A DNA stretch of 64,000 bases, from assembly GCA_963575745.1 (NCBI GenBank), contig CAUYUJ010018071.1, positions 315,501-379,500 on the forward strand, in the 5' to 3' direction. The notes under the pieces are model-generated. The model made no database searches and was not told the DNA's origin. It saw nothing but the letters and a program-made list of their open reading frames with translations. Origin of the DNA: Prorocentrum cordatum (lineage: Eukaryota; Sar; Dinophyceae; Prorocentrales; Prorocentraceae). Made by a program: the position numbers and the translations under genes. Of the stretch, positions 40,660 through 50,644 are shown piece after piece (the stretch's first letter is position 1; each line of letters starts with the position of its first letter).

Positions 40660-41775
40660 AGGGAGCTCCACCGAAGGCCCCAATGGCGCAGTCCGCATGC
40701 GTCTCCCCCCCCCCAGTACAGCGCTTCGTGGCCCCACGGGGAGCGCCACGGAAGGTCCCCGCGGCGCAGTCCGCATGCGTCTCCCCCACCCAGTACAGCG
40801 CTTGGTGGCCCCATAGGGCCCCGCCGAAAGTCCCAGTAACACGGTCCGCATGCGTCCCCGCCACTCATGTCGGCACACCCCTCACACGCTTCGTGGCCCC
40901 ATAGGAGCTCCGCCGAAGGTCCCAGTGGCACAATCCGCATGCGTCCCCGCCACTCATTTCGGCACACCCCTCACACGCTTTGTGGCCCCATTGGGAAATC
41001 CGCCGAAGGTCCCCGTGGCACAGATCGCATGCGTCCCCGCCACTCATTTCAGCACACCCCTCACACGCTTCGTGGCCCCATATGAGCTCCGCCGAAGGTC
41101 CCAGTGGCACAGTCCGCACGCGTCGCTGCCACTCATGTCGGCACACCCTCACACGCTTCGTGGCCCCATAGGAGCTCCGCCGAAGGTCCCAGTGGCACAA
41201 TCCGCATGCGTCCCCGCCACTCATTTCGGCACACCCCTCACACGCTTCGTGGCCCCATAGAAGCTTTGCCGACGGCCCCAGTGGCACAGCCCGCATGCGC
41301 CCCCGCCATTAATTTCGGCCCACCCCTCACACGCTTCGTGGCCCCATAGGAGCTCCGCCGAAGGTCCCAGTGGCAGAGCCCGCATGCGTCCCAGCCGTTA
41401 ATTTCGGCACGCCCCTCACACGTTTCGTCCCCGTGGCACACTCCGCATGCGTCCCCGTCACCCATTTCGGTACACCCCTCGCACGTTTCGTGGCCCCATA
41501 GGAGCTCCGCCGAAGGTCCCAGTGGCACAGTCCGCACGCGCCCCCGCCACTCATTTCGGCACACCCCTCACACGCTTCGTGGCCCCATTAGGAAATCCAC
41601 CGAAGGTCCCCGTGGTGCAGTCCGCATGCGTCTCCGTCACCCAGTACAATGTTTCGTGGCCCCATATGGAGCCCCACCGAAGGTCCCCGTGGCACAGTCC
41701 GCATGCGTCTCCCTCACCCAGCACAGCGCTTCGTGGCCCCATAGGGAGCTCCACCGAAGGCCCCCGTGGCGCAAA
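40660..41775. repeat. 89-bp / 67-bp tandem array (CATTTCGGCACACCCCTCAC)
   Basis: Long units of 89 bp carry CCGCCACTCATTTCGGCACA, CACGCTTCGTGGCCCCATAG and GAGCTCCGCCGAAGGTCCCA. They fill 40850-41620. Shorter ~67-bp units lacking CATTTCGGCACACCCCTCAC (using CCCAGTACAGCGCTTCGTGG) occupy both ends. A stray unit lies at 42596-42665. Long frames are repeat translation. Confidence 0.95.
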
Positions 41776-41785
41776 CCGCCGCGCA

Positions 41786-41926
41786 TCGAGTTCTTCCTGG
41801 CAGGGCCGCCGGAGGGCTTGCGGAAGCAGCTGGAGCAGTTTGCTGCGCGCACGAAACGGCGCAGGAGGGAGGCGACGGCCCTCGCCAGGGAGCTGGGCTT
41901 CACCGAGTTTATCTGCGAGGCTTGAT
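41786..41926 (+). CDS. Possible 3'-terminal exon of an unknown gene
   Basis: The frame RIEFFLAGPPEGLRKQLEQF, AARTKRRRREATALARELGF and TEFICEA ends in TGA at 41923-41925. It has the residue mix of a real globular or helical protein tail and is unlike the repeat translations around it. The 89/67-bp array immediately upstream would then be intronic. AG dinucleotides that could serve as acceptors occur at CATCGAG (about 41791) and CTGGCAG (about 41804). No family is recognised. The evidence is composition and a clean stop only. Confidence 0.35.
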
Positions 41927-41929
41927 CTG

Positions 41930-42660
41930 AGGAGCGGCCCGCCCGAGCCTCGCCGTCTCTCGACGGTCTGACTAATTGTTTGGCCTCGCGCCGCGGACGA
42001 CCCGCGCGCGTCGCTGGGACCCTCTCGTTGCGACCAGCGCGCGTCGCAGGAACTCCGCGCTGCGTTCTGCCAAGCGCATCGCTCGCCCGTCGTCGCTCTG
42101 CCCAGCGGCAAGAGCCTTGCCCGCTATCAGCCAGCCAGCTAGTTCTCTTTGCTCCGCGCAGCGGGCGACCCCCGCGCGCCCTTCCGGGGCGACCTGCGAG
42201 CGTCGCGGGGACCCCGCGCTGCGCTGCGCCCGCAGCCTTGGACTTTGAGTGCGCGGGCAGGCACAGAGGGAGCAAAAGAAGGGGAGGAAGGCGGGCGCGA
42301 TCCTCGCGGGGTGCGCGCCGACATTGGGCGTCGCGGCGCGCGGGCGATGCCGTCGGGGAGTCCCGGGGAAACTCCTTGCCGCGGCCACGCCCAGCGTCAC
42401 GAGTACTCAGAGGCAGTCATTCTCAATCGATTGACATTCATATACAATTACACCATGCTTTGTCATACTCGCATGTCATGCACGTAGACTCGCTCGCACG
42501 CAGATTCATTCACAGTCAAACGCAGTCGCGCTCAGATTCACCCGCGCTCAGTCTCCCTACGTACTCAGATCAATCGTTTTCGTTCGCGTTGTGTACCACG
42601 CCACTCATTTCGGCACACCCCTAGCACGGTTCGTTGCCTCATAGGGATCACCACCGAAAA
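41930..42660. other. GC-rich then AT-richer interval; stray 89-bp array unit at its end
   Basis: CGACCAGCGCGCGTCGC-type words repeat loosely at 41995-42230. 42410-42590 is lower in GC with CGCTCAGATTCAC-like words. 42596-42665 is a diverged unit of the 40660-41775 array. No gene is supported. Confidence 0.45.
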
Positions 42661-42830
42661 AGTCAATCACAATTGCGGTACTCACACCTGCATACGGTTG
42701 GGTCCTTCGTCAGGCTAATTTTGTTCATGGCTTGACGGGATCTCGCCCTCTGGAGACGCATCGACCTTGACATTGCTCGGACGTCCATTTCCTGAGCACG
42801 TGTGGGTGTCGTGCGTGTTTTTTTGTTGTG

Positions 42831-42890
42831 ATCCAGGATGCTCCTCGATGGCCCTCGCCGAGAAAAAAAACACGCGTCCGAGCGATGCCG
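42831..42890. repeat. Third copy of the GATCCAGG(A/G)TGCT repeat
   Basis: GATCCAGGATGCTCCTCGAT then GGCCCTCGCCGAGA and CACGCGTCCGAGCGATGCC, as at 15692 and 15917. Confidence 0.75.
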
Positions 42891-43200
42891 AGCCCCTGCT
42901 CCCTGGTCCGGCCCGGCCTGAACCCGGCAGCGGTGTGTACGCAACGCCCTCCTGGCTTGGGTTAGGTCGGGCCTGTCCCCCTACAGGGGGATTTTGGACG
43001 AAAAATAAAAAATACCCCCCAAAAATTTTCCAAAAAGTTCGTATGACTACACAGCTCCTGGGCCCAGGCAGGGCCCAGCCAGGGGGCAATGGACACGTAC
43101 AGCCTGCGTCGCCCGGCGCCGGTCTTCTCCGCCGGCAGCCGCCGAAGGCGAGAGGCGGCGAGGGGGCGGAGGGCTGGCGGCGGCGCCGGGGGGGAAGTGA

Positions 43201-43367
43201 TAGGGCGACGAGATATATGCACATCCACTGCTCCTGGCCAGGCCCATCCTGGGCCCAGGAGCTGTGTATATGCCTCCCTGGCCAGGCCAGGAGGGCGTGT
43301 ACACCGCTCCTGGGCCCAGGATGGGCCTGGCCAGGAGCAGTGGATGTGCATAGATCTCGTCGCCCTA
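43201..43367. mobile_element. Near-perfect 62-bp inverted repeat hairpin (family with 33414-33560)
   Basis: The arms 43201-43262 and 43306-43367 match as reverse complements at 61 of 62 positions. The only difference is AGATATATG against AGATCTATG. The loop is 43 nt. The arms contain TCCTGGCCAGGCCCATCCTG and GGCCCAGGAGC. No coding is seen. Such arm identity implies recent origin or ongoing homogenisation. Confidence 0.95.
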
Positions 43368-43556
43368 TAGTGAGAAGGGGCGGGCCCCATGATCACCACG
43401 ACAGAGCAGCCGTCGCAGTTGGGCACCCCAAGGAGGAGACACCAGTTACCGTAGATGGACAAACAAGTGGAACCCTTCACTCGCCCCCGCCCTCCCCCCA
43501 GATTCGAGTTTGGTCCCAAGCATTCGGCAGCACAGGCGTGAGAGGACAGAAAAAGT

Positions 43557-43795
43557 GGAAACCCCAGGGCCTTCTCAGGAGGCTCGGAAGGCCTGCGGCC
43601 TTCCGGGAAAGGTGTTCTGAGCCTCCCCCCCATTAAAGGCACGGAAGACTTCTCAGAGGGCGCGAGGGCTGCGGAGAAGCCTTCTCAGAAGACTTCTCAG
43701 AAGGCGCGAGGGATGCTGAGAAGCCCCGCCGCCTTCTGAGAAGGGCTTCTCCCTCTCACTTCCCCCTCTCGCTCGCCGCCGAGAGGGCGAGGCCC
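43557..43795. repeat. Inverted-repeat family E, copy 2
   Basis: GGCCTTCTCAGGAGGCTCGG at the left and CTTCTCCCTCTCACTTCCCC+CTCTCGCTCGCCGCCGAGAG at the right. CTTCTCAGAAG palindromes occur four times inside. Confidence 0.65.
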
Positions 43796-43876
43796 AGCCC
43801 GGAGCGCCTGGCGCCACAGAAGCGCACGGCGTCGGGGGGGCCGGGCCCAGCGGGGGGGGAGCGGCGGCACGCAGGG

Positions 43877-44260
43877 GAGACCCTGGGCAAGACCTCTGGT
43901 GCGCGGCTTCGCGGCAGCCTCGTGCGGCGTCGGCGCGCGCAACGGTTTTTGACACCGCGTGGACCGTTCAGCCTTGAGCCGATCGCGGCCCCGATCGTTC
44001 AAGGTTGGATTGCGTCGGGTCCTGTGGCGTTACCGTGGCCCTCAGTGCTTCCGCGTCGTTCCATCATGCGGAGTTCAATCTTGAACGCCTTCGCCGGCGT
44101 CGCCGGCGCGCCATCACCGCAGGAACCTACCGTAGGGGGCCGCACGGGAGGCCAAATCAACGCAATCAATCCAAGCGCGCCGGCCAGTGCTGGCGGGACC
44201 CCCGTGGGCAGGCACCAAGGGTGGGCCCGCACCACGGGTCACTCCGGCGAAGGGTCACTC
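43877..44260. mobile_element. MITE family B, copy 4 (384 bp, longer interior)
   Basis: Left GAGACCCTGGGCAAGACCTC+TGGTGCGCGGC and right CGCACCACGGGTCACTCCGG+CGAAGGGTCACTC keep the doubled ends. The interior is about 270 bp and unrelated to copies 1 and 2. Confidence 0.65.
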
Positions 44261-44344
44261 TTCCGCGTGGCCGAGGGGAGCGAGAGGCGAGCTGGCGCCA
44301 GGCCCGGGGGCACTGCGGAACTCAGGGCTGGGCCGTCGCTCCTG

Positions 44345-44552
44345 GAGGCCACGGACGACGTGAACGACGACGTGGACGACCACGGCGACGGCGACCACGA
44401 CGACGACGACCACCACCACCACGACGCTTAAGGACGACCACGAAGACGACGACCACGACCACGACGACGGCGAACACAACGACGGCAACAAGGACGACGA
44501 CGGTGGCTGCGAAGGCGACCACGGCAAAGGCCACGACCACCACTACCACCAC

Positions 44553-44599
<47 letters not shown>

Positions 44600-44795
44600 C
44601 ACGACGACCGCGACGACCACGACGACCACGACGACCACGACGACCACGACAACGACCATGACAACGACCACGACCACGACGACGACCACGACCACGACGA
44701 CGACGATGACGATGACGGCCACGACGACGATGGCTACCGCCACCGCAACGACGACCGTGACGACAACGACGACGACCACCAACACCACCAAAACA

Positions 44796-44839
<44 letters not shown>

Positions 44840-44855
44840 AACGGCGGCGGCGGTG
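44345..44855. repeat. (GAC)/(CGACCA)n array with the 73-bp leader at 44481-44553
   Basis: GACGAC and CACGACGACC repeats. The embedded leader equals 35746-35818. Thr/Asp frames on the plus strand and Val frames on the minus strand are compositional. Confidence 0.9.
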
Positions 44856-44964
44856 GCGGCCGAGACGCGCGGCCGGCCGAGTCCTGGGCGTGGAGCACCG
44901 TCCAGCTGCTGGGTCTGCCCTCCGCGCAGACGCCGCGCCCGCCGCCTCTGCGGAGGTCGAGGAC

Positions 44965-44965
44965 C

Positions 44966-45030
<65 letters not shown>
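44965..45030. repeat. (GAC)n run
   Basis: About 22 GAC triplets. Confidence 0.95.
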
Positions 45031-45032
<2 letters not shown>

Positions 45033-45289
45033 AGATGAAGTACGAAGGTTTTGGAGGCTTCGCAGGGGCCGTGGCCGCGTCTGGGCGCAGCTCGAAAAAG
45101 ACTTGCCAGAGTGGCCTTCATGAGGGGTGGTGGAACTGATTCTTCAGGTGCCCGGACCTCTGGCATCGTGAACAATTGTGAAACCTGCCAGGGGGGCGGG
45201 TGGACAGGGGGGGGTCCCAGGGGAGATCCTGGGTGGGGGGTCCCAGGTCAGAATACCATCCCCCAGTGGAAGTTCTGGGGCCCCAAAAA

Positions 45290-45870
45290 AAAACCCAAGA
45301 CGGCCCAACAGCCACCGAGCCGGTCCAAGAGGGCCCCGAATCGCCGAACAATTGGTCCAAGACACCAAAGATGGCCTCCTGACAGCCCAAGCGGCTTCCA
45401 GGCAAAATCAAACTACTGTTTGTGGGATTTTGAAAGATTCTGGCGTTCTCGCCGTTTCGGCTTCCCGACGCCCCAAGACGGCCCAAGATGCCACCAAGAT
45501 CGGCACAAGGGGCCCCGAAGAGGTTTCCAAAGCGGCCCCAAAAAAACGACCCTAGACGGCCCCCGAAGAGGGCCCCAAGACGGCCCTGGAGGCCTCCCAG
45601 ACGGCCCATAAAGCCACCAAAACGGCTCCAAGAGGGCGCCCACACAGGAGCCCAAACAACCATTTCGAAGCCTCGGCCCCGAGAAGTTCCCAGGAGGCCC
45701 CAAGAGGCCCCAGAGAGGCCCCCGCGAGGCCCCAAGAGGCCCCCTAAGAGGCCCCCAGGAAGCCCGAAGGGACCCCCACGAGGCTCCAAGAGGCCACAAA
45801 GGTGCTCCCAAGAGGCCCTAAAACAGCCCCCCAGAGGCCTACGAGCACGTTCCGAAGAGGCCCCACGAAG
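45290..45870. repeat. Degenerate CCCAAGAGGC / CCCAAGACGGC repeat field, second copy
   Basis: Same short units as 8600-9115, with a lower-GC interruption at 45405-45460 in an equivalent position. This suggests the two fields descend from one locus. Confidence 0.8.
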
Positions 45871-46261
45871 CATCGCTGGGGACTCTGCCCCACGTCAGCG
45901 TCGTCGTCGCAGCCGACGCCGCCGCCGTGTTCCCCCTTCCGGGTTGGCGGCTCCGGCCGTAAAGCCTTCCCGACATGAAAAAAACGCGAGTGTCCTTTTT
46001 ACTTGATGTGGAGGCCTCCAGAGGCCTGTTGCGGGCCCCTGGACCCTCGAAGAAACCACCCACGGACGCACACGCGGACCCAAAGAAGGGAACAAAAGCT
46101 CCGAGGGCCACGCACTGGGAAGCTCACGCGTCGCCCGCGCACCGGCGACAGACACATCGGCGACGTCGGCGTGCAGAAGATCGGGAGGACCGCGCTGGAT
46201 GGCTGGGTCATGCAGGAGGACCAGGAGAAGGGAGAAGGGAGGAGGGAGAGGAATGAAGAGA

Positions 46262-46600
46262 GGAGGAGGGGGGAGGAGCAGAATAATAAGAATAAGAAAC
46301 CGAATACTAATAGTAATGATAACACGAATAAAAATAAGAAGAATAATAATGCAGCAATAATGATGCATAATACTAATAATACTAACAAAAATACTAGCTG
46401 AATCAGGATAAACAATAAGAAATACATAGTGTTACATAATAGTAATATGAATAATCATATCAACAACCGTAAGAGTGATACTAATAAGAATGATAATACG
46501 GATGATAATACGAATAAGAATAATAATCAATACTATAACAACAATAATGATGATAACAATAATATAATATCAATCGTAATGATAAGCTAATGATAATGGA
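46262..46600. repeat. AT-rich AAT/AAC/GAT trinucleotide-like island
   Basis: AATAATAAGAATAAGAAACC, GATAATACGAATAAG and similar words dominate. It contrasts sharply with GC-rich flanks and is bordered by GGA-rich runs (46205-46280 and 46605-46705). Confidence 0.85.
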
Positions 46601-46901
46601 GCAGGAGGAAGGAGGAATCAGAATAAGGAGAAGAAGACGAATCACAACACGAAGACTAGCAAGAAGAAGCAGAGGAGGAGGAGGAAAAGGAGGAGGAGGA
46701 GAAAAATGAGGAGGAGAACCCGAGTAAACTCTGGGTGGGTCAACATTGCTGCAGTGCGCTCCCGTCCCAACTCCCGCTCCTCAGAGGCCCTACAAGCATC
46801 GACCTCATGTGCCTGCCACCCAGGCGAAACCCCATGTTGTCAAGGATCCGCCCTCCATCCCCGAAGCCGAATACAACAAACCGGCACTCCGAGTTTCATA
46901 A

Positions 46902-47062
46902 TAAGCGTCGGGGGGGGGCGTCACCCCCGCCGACAGACCCACATCGACCCCCGTCGCGGGCAGCCACCGCACGCCGAAGGCACTCCGACCCCCGTCGCGG
47001 CGCGACGACGAGGCGAGGTTGACCCCCGTCGGCGGGGGGAATCCTCCACGCTTATTAAGAAA
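46902..47062. repeat. Candidate inverted-repeat element with AATAAGCGT ends
   Basis: ATAATAAGCGTCGGGGGG at the left and CCACGCTTATTAAG at the right share a 9-10-bp inverted end. Inside, GACCCCCGTCGC-type words occur four times. The short arms make this tentative. Confidence 0.5.
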
Positions 47063-47150
47063 CCCATAATAAAATGATCAAGCCGAAAGAAGATGACAAT
47101 GATAACCCGAGTCGTCCCCCCAAAAAACTGCCCTCCAACTGCGAAGTGCT

Positions 47151-47185
47151 GCACACACACACACACAAACCTAAACACACATACG

Positions 47186-47216
<31 letters not shown>

Positions 47217-47256
47217 GCACCCACACACGCACACACACACACGCACGCACGCACGC

Positions 47257-47288
<32 letters not shown>

Positions 47289-47290
47289 TT
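47151..47290. repeat. (CA)n dinucleotide array
   Basis: ACACAC with CTCTCT, ACGC and GCACGCACG interruptions. Confidence 0.95.
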
Positions 47291-47314
47291 TGGGCTCTGG
47301 ACATGACATGTTTG

Positions 47315-47600
47315 CCAGCGTGGACCACAAAACCAAAAGTCACGGCACTGTGGATGTGTCAGATATGTGGTACAAGTGACGTGTGAGCTATGTGATGCAA
47401 TGTATGTGGGCAAGCCGCGTGGTTCTAGCAACGCAGTGCAACTTATGTAGTGCAATATGTGACGTGTAAGCTATGTGATGTCAGCTATGCGGAGCCAGCT
47501 ATGCAGTGCAAGGTATGGTAAGTGGTATAAGATACGCGGTGTACGCTTCCACCATGGTTGTGCAGTCTACGTGATGCGAACTGTTTCTTTGTTCCCCCAG
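47315..47600. repeat. Degenerate GTGCAAGCTATGTG short-unit repeat, block 1
   Basis: Units of 10-14 bp such as GTGAGCTATGTGATGCAATG and TATGTGATGTCAGCTATGCG follow GCCAGCGTGGACCACAAAAC. Related blocks lie at 48150-48305 and 52072-52380. The word GCGTGGACCACAAA recurs at 52077. Confidence 0.75.
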
Positions 47601-48150
47601 GCTCGACATGCTGGGATTTACTTGATTGGAGGGCGGCAAGGGGACGAGGGAGAGGAGGAGGAAGACGACGCCAAGGGGGAAGCCACGGCGACCCCAAAGC
47701 GCGGAAACGACAAAACGGGAGGACAGGAAACGGGAGAGGAGGCGACAGAACGACGAGACAAGACGACAAGAGGCAAAACGACAAGAACCGAAGATCGCGG
47801 CCACAACCTGGATCATGAGCAAAATATGCACTACGAAGATGAGTATAGGATCAATCCCACAACAAAGAATCCTACGCCCAACTCTCAAGACAGCGATCCA
47901 ACCGCACGACCAAACGTGCATCGACATTCGTGCGAAGAGCCCCCACGGTTCAGCCAAAATGACTTATGTTGAAACGGGATTCGCCATCGAGCGAAACGCA
48001 CAACTGGCAGCGAAAGCCACGTCATAGCATGTGCAGACCGCCCCAGACTCAGTGCAAGCAGAAATCCCAAAGCATTCCGGATCTCCGTGGGCGAGACAGC
48101 GACGGGCGCCCGAGGAGCCGACGAGATCATGCCGCAAGCTGCTGCGGGCC
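47600..48150. other. Ordinary-complexity interval; nothing recognised
   Basis: Purine-rich 47640-47780 (GACGACAAG type) then mixed sequence. The open frames on both strands lack known motifs. Confidence 0.4.
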
Positions 48151-48172
48151 GCTTGGTGCAAGCTACGTGGTA

Positions 48173-48262
48173 CAATATATATATATATATATAGAGATAT
48201 GAGGAGGAGGAGGAGGAGGAGGAGGAGGAGGCGGAGGTATATATATATATATATATATATGC
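48173..48262. repeat. (TA)n-(GGA)n-(TA)n compound microsatellite
   Basis: ATATAT (48173-48193), GAGGAGG (48201-48236) and ATATAT (48238-48260) form self-complementary TA arms around a purine loop. It sits inside the GTGCAAGCT short-unit block. Confidence 0.9.
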
Positions 48263-48339
48263 GTGGTGCGAGCTGTGCGGTGTGAGCTGCGGGGCGCGAG
48301 CCACGTGCGGCCACCCAGTGCCACGAGGCACCCGGGAGG

Positions 48340-48620
48340 CGTCCGCGGGGGCGCCAACGGGCGCCCACGCGCGGGCGTCGGGCGCAACCCCGGCACCACC
48401 CGCCCGAAGCGGGGCGCGCACGGGGCGAGCACGGGCGGCCACACACCGGACGTCAATCGAGACCTCAGCACGCCCATCCCACGGGGCGCGCACGGGGCGC
48501 GCACGGGGCGAGCACGGGGCGAGCACGGGGCTAGCACGGGGCGAGCACGAAGCGGGGCGCGCACGGGGCGAGCACGGGCGGCCACACGCGAGACGTCAAA
48601 TCGAGACCTCAGCACACCCA
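48340..48620. repeat. GCGCACGGGGCGAGCACGGG short-unit repeat
   Basis: Ten-to-eleven-bp units (GCGCACGGGG, CGAGCACGGG) at about 48415-48570 are flanked by two copies of CACACSSGASGTCAATCGAG-type sequence followed by ACCTCAGCAC-CCCATCCCAC (about 48445 and 48590). Confidence 0.8.
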
Positions 48621-48849
48621 TCCCACGACCGGCCCGCCGCGCAGAGGCCTTAGCGAAAGCACTGTTGGGGGGAGAAGCTGCAGGAGTCGCAAGCGAGAGC
48701 TCCGTTTAGTAGAAGGGGGCCGCCCTCCCTCCGCTAGACCATTGCACTGTTTGCAACGTCGAATCAGAGAATCCGAAGGAGCCTCACGCGAGAGCCGAGT
48801 TTTGAAAACGAACTTTCAGCCATCCACAAACCTGCTTGAGGCACTTACA

Positions 48850-49015
48850 GTGAATGTGCGCCACATGTTCAAGAACACCATCCCTCAATCCTTGCAACTG
48901 CTCGAATATACAGATATACACATCGGTATGATGTGTAGTATATGTACAACAGGACGTGCGCGGCGTCAACACGAGAAACACATGTTCAAAACGGTGAGCC
49001 CTCGATCCGATTAAC
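48850..49015 (-). repeat. 83-bp satellite, two diverged units in reverse orientation
   Basis: On the minus strand, GCAAGGATTGAGGGATGGTG, TTGAACATGTGGCGCACATT and CGGATCGAGGGCTCACCGTT, TTGAACATGTGTTTCTCG align with the 83-bp units at 50753-51240. Confidence 0.6.
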
Positions 49016-49309
49016 TTTGGGATGTGCGTTTAGCTGCAAAGTGACAAATCGTAAGGAAGACTCAAGCGAAACACCCGGCCCGGCCAACGCACACGTCTGG
49101 TGGCGCGAAAGGGGGTGATATCTGCAGTCGGATCTACGGCATAATGACACCCTTCAAGAACATGAGACCCTCCGCCGGCCAACATGCACAGAACATACGA
49201 GAGTACCCTCCCCAGGAAGCACAAGAAGACCCAACCGGCACGAAGAACACTAGGGTACCCTCCCCGAACCGACCTCGATCTTGTACCTCGGTCAGACTGC
49301 TCAGGGATG

Positions 49310-49400
49310 AAGGACGGAGGAGGATGAGGAGAAGGAGGAGGAGGAAGAGGAGGAGAAGAAGCAGGCGGACGAGGCAGAGCGTCGTCGCAAGGCTCGACCG
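49310..49400. repeat. GGA-rich run
   Basis: GGAGGATGAGGAGAAGGAGG type sequence preceding GC-rich ordinary sequence up to 49600. No gene is supported there. Confidence 0.75.
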
Positions 49401-49604
49401 CTTCAGCTACCGCTGCGGGGCAGGAGGAGGACGAGGACAGGCACAGGCGCAGGAGGCGGAGGAGGCCACTGCGGGCATCTGGAGGCCTCTGGAGGCGCCT
49501 CGAGGGCCCAGTGAGAACCAGAAGCGCCCAAGAGCCTCGACCTCCTCGAGCCTGGAAGACGAGGACGCGGATCTGCGAGAACGAGGCACGGGGACTCTCG
49601 AGGT

Positions 49605-49750
49605 CGAGGACGACCCAGACATCCGAGGTCTTGCTGTTTTGAACACGGGGTCCCCGGAATGCCCGACCATTTCCTTGGGGCCCGCTTTTCATCCCGAGTC
49701 GGCTTTGGACTGTCCCGGGGCCCGGCCAGGGGCCCTCGGAGGCCAGAAGC
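49605..49750 (+). repeat. Dispersed repeat family D, copy 4
   Basis: GACCCAGACATCCGAGGTCT, TTTTGAACACGGGGTCCCCG, TTTTCATCCCGAGTCGGC and GTCCCGGGGCCCGGCCAGGG. This is one of the most complete copies. Confidence 0.75.
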
Positions 49751-49997
49751 GGCCAGAAAAGCCTCCCCACGAAGCGAGTACGTCTGGGGAGGATCCTCAA
49801 CGCCAAGGACGAGAATCCACGAGGAAGAAGACGTCGAAATCTCCTTCCCTGAGCCGCCGCTGACGACCACGCCGTGCGCCAGGCCGCCGCGGCACCGCAG
49901 CAACAGCACCTCCGTCCCCTCCGCCACGCCGCCGCGGCCCCTCCGCACCAGCAGGGCGCCCCTCCTCACTCCAAGCCTGGGCCGACGGCGCGTGCAG

Positions 49998-50475
<478 letters not shown>

Positions 50476-50644
50476 TCGTCGAGGTCGTGGCCGTCAGGCT
50501 CGTCTCCGTCAGCCGTCGTCAGTTGCCAGTCGTCAGCCGGTAGTCGTCCGTCGTGCAGCCGTGGACTTCTTCTCGGTAGTCGTCTCCGTTATCGCCCCTC
50601 ATCATCACCGACGTTCCTTCGTTCTTGTTCCTCATAAACAACTC

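Noticed and set aside
43970-43985. CCTTGAGCCGATCG as a reverse SL fragment
   Set aside because: Only eight leader bases match, which is expected by chance in a window this size.
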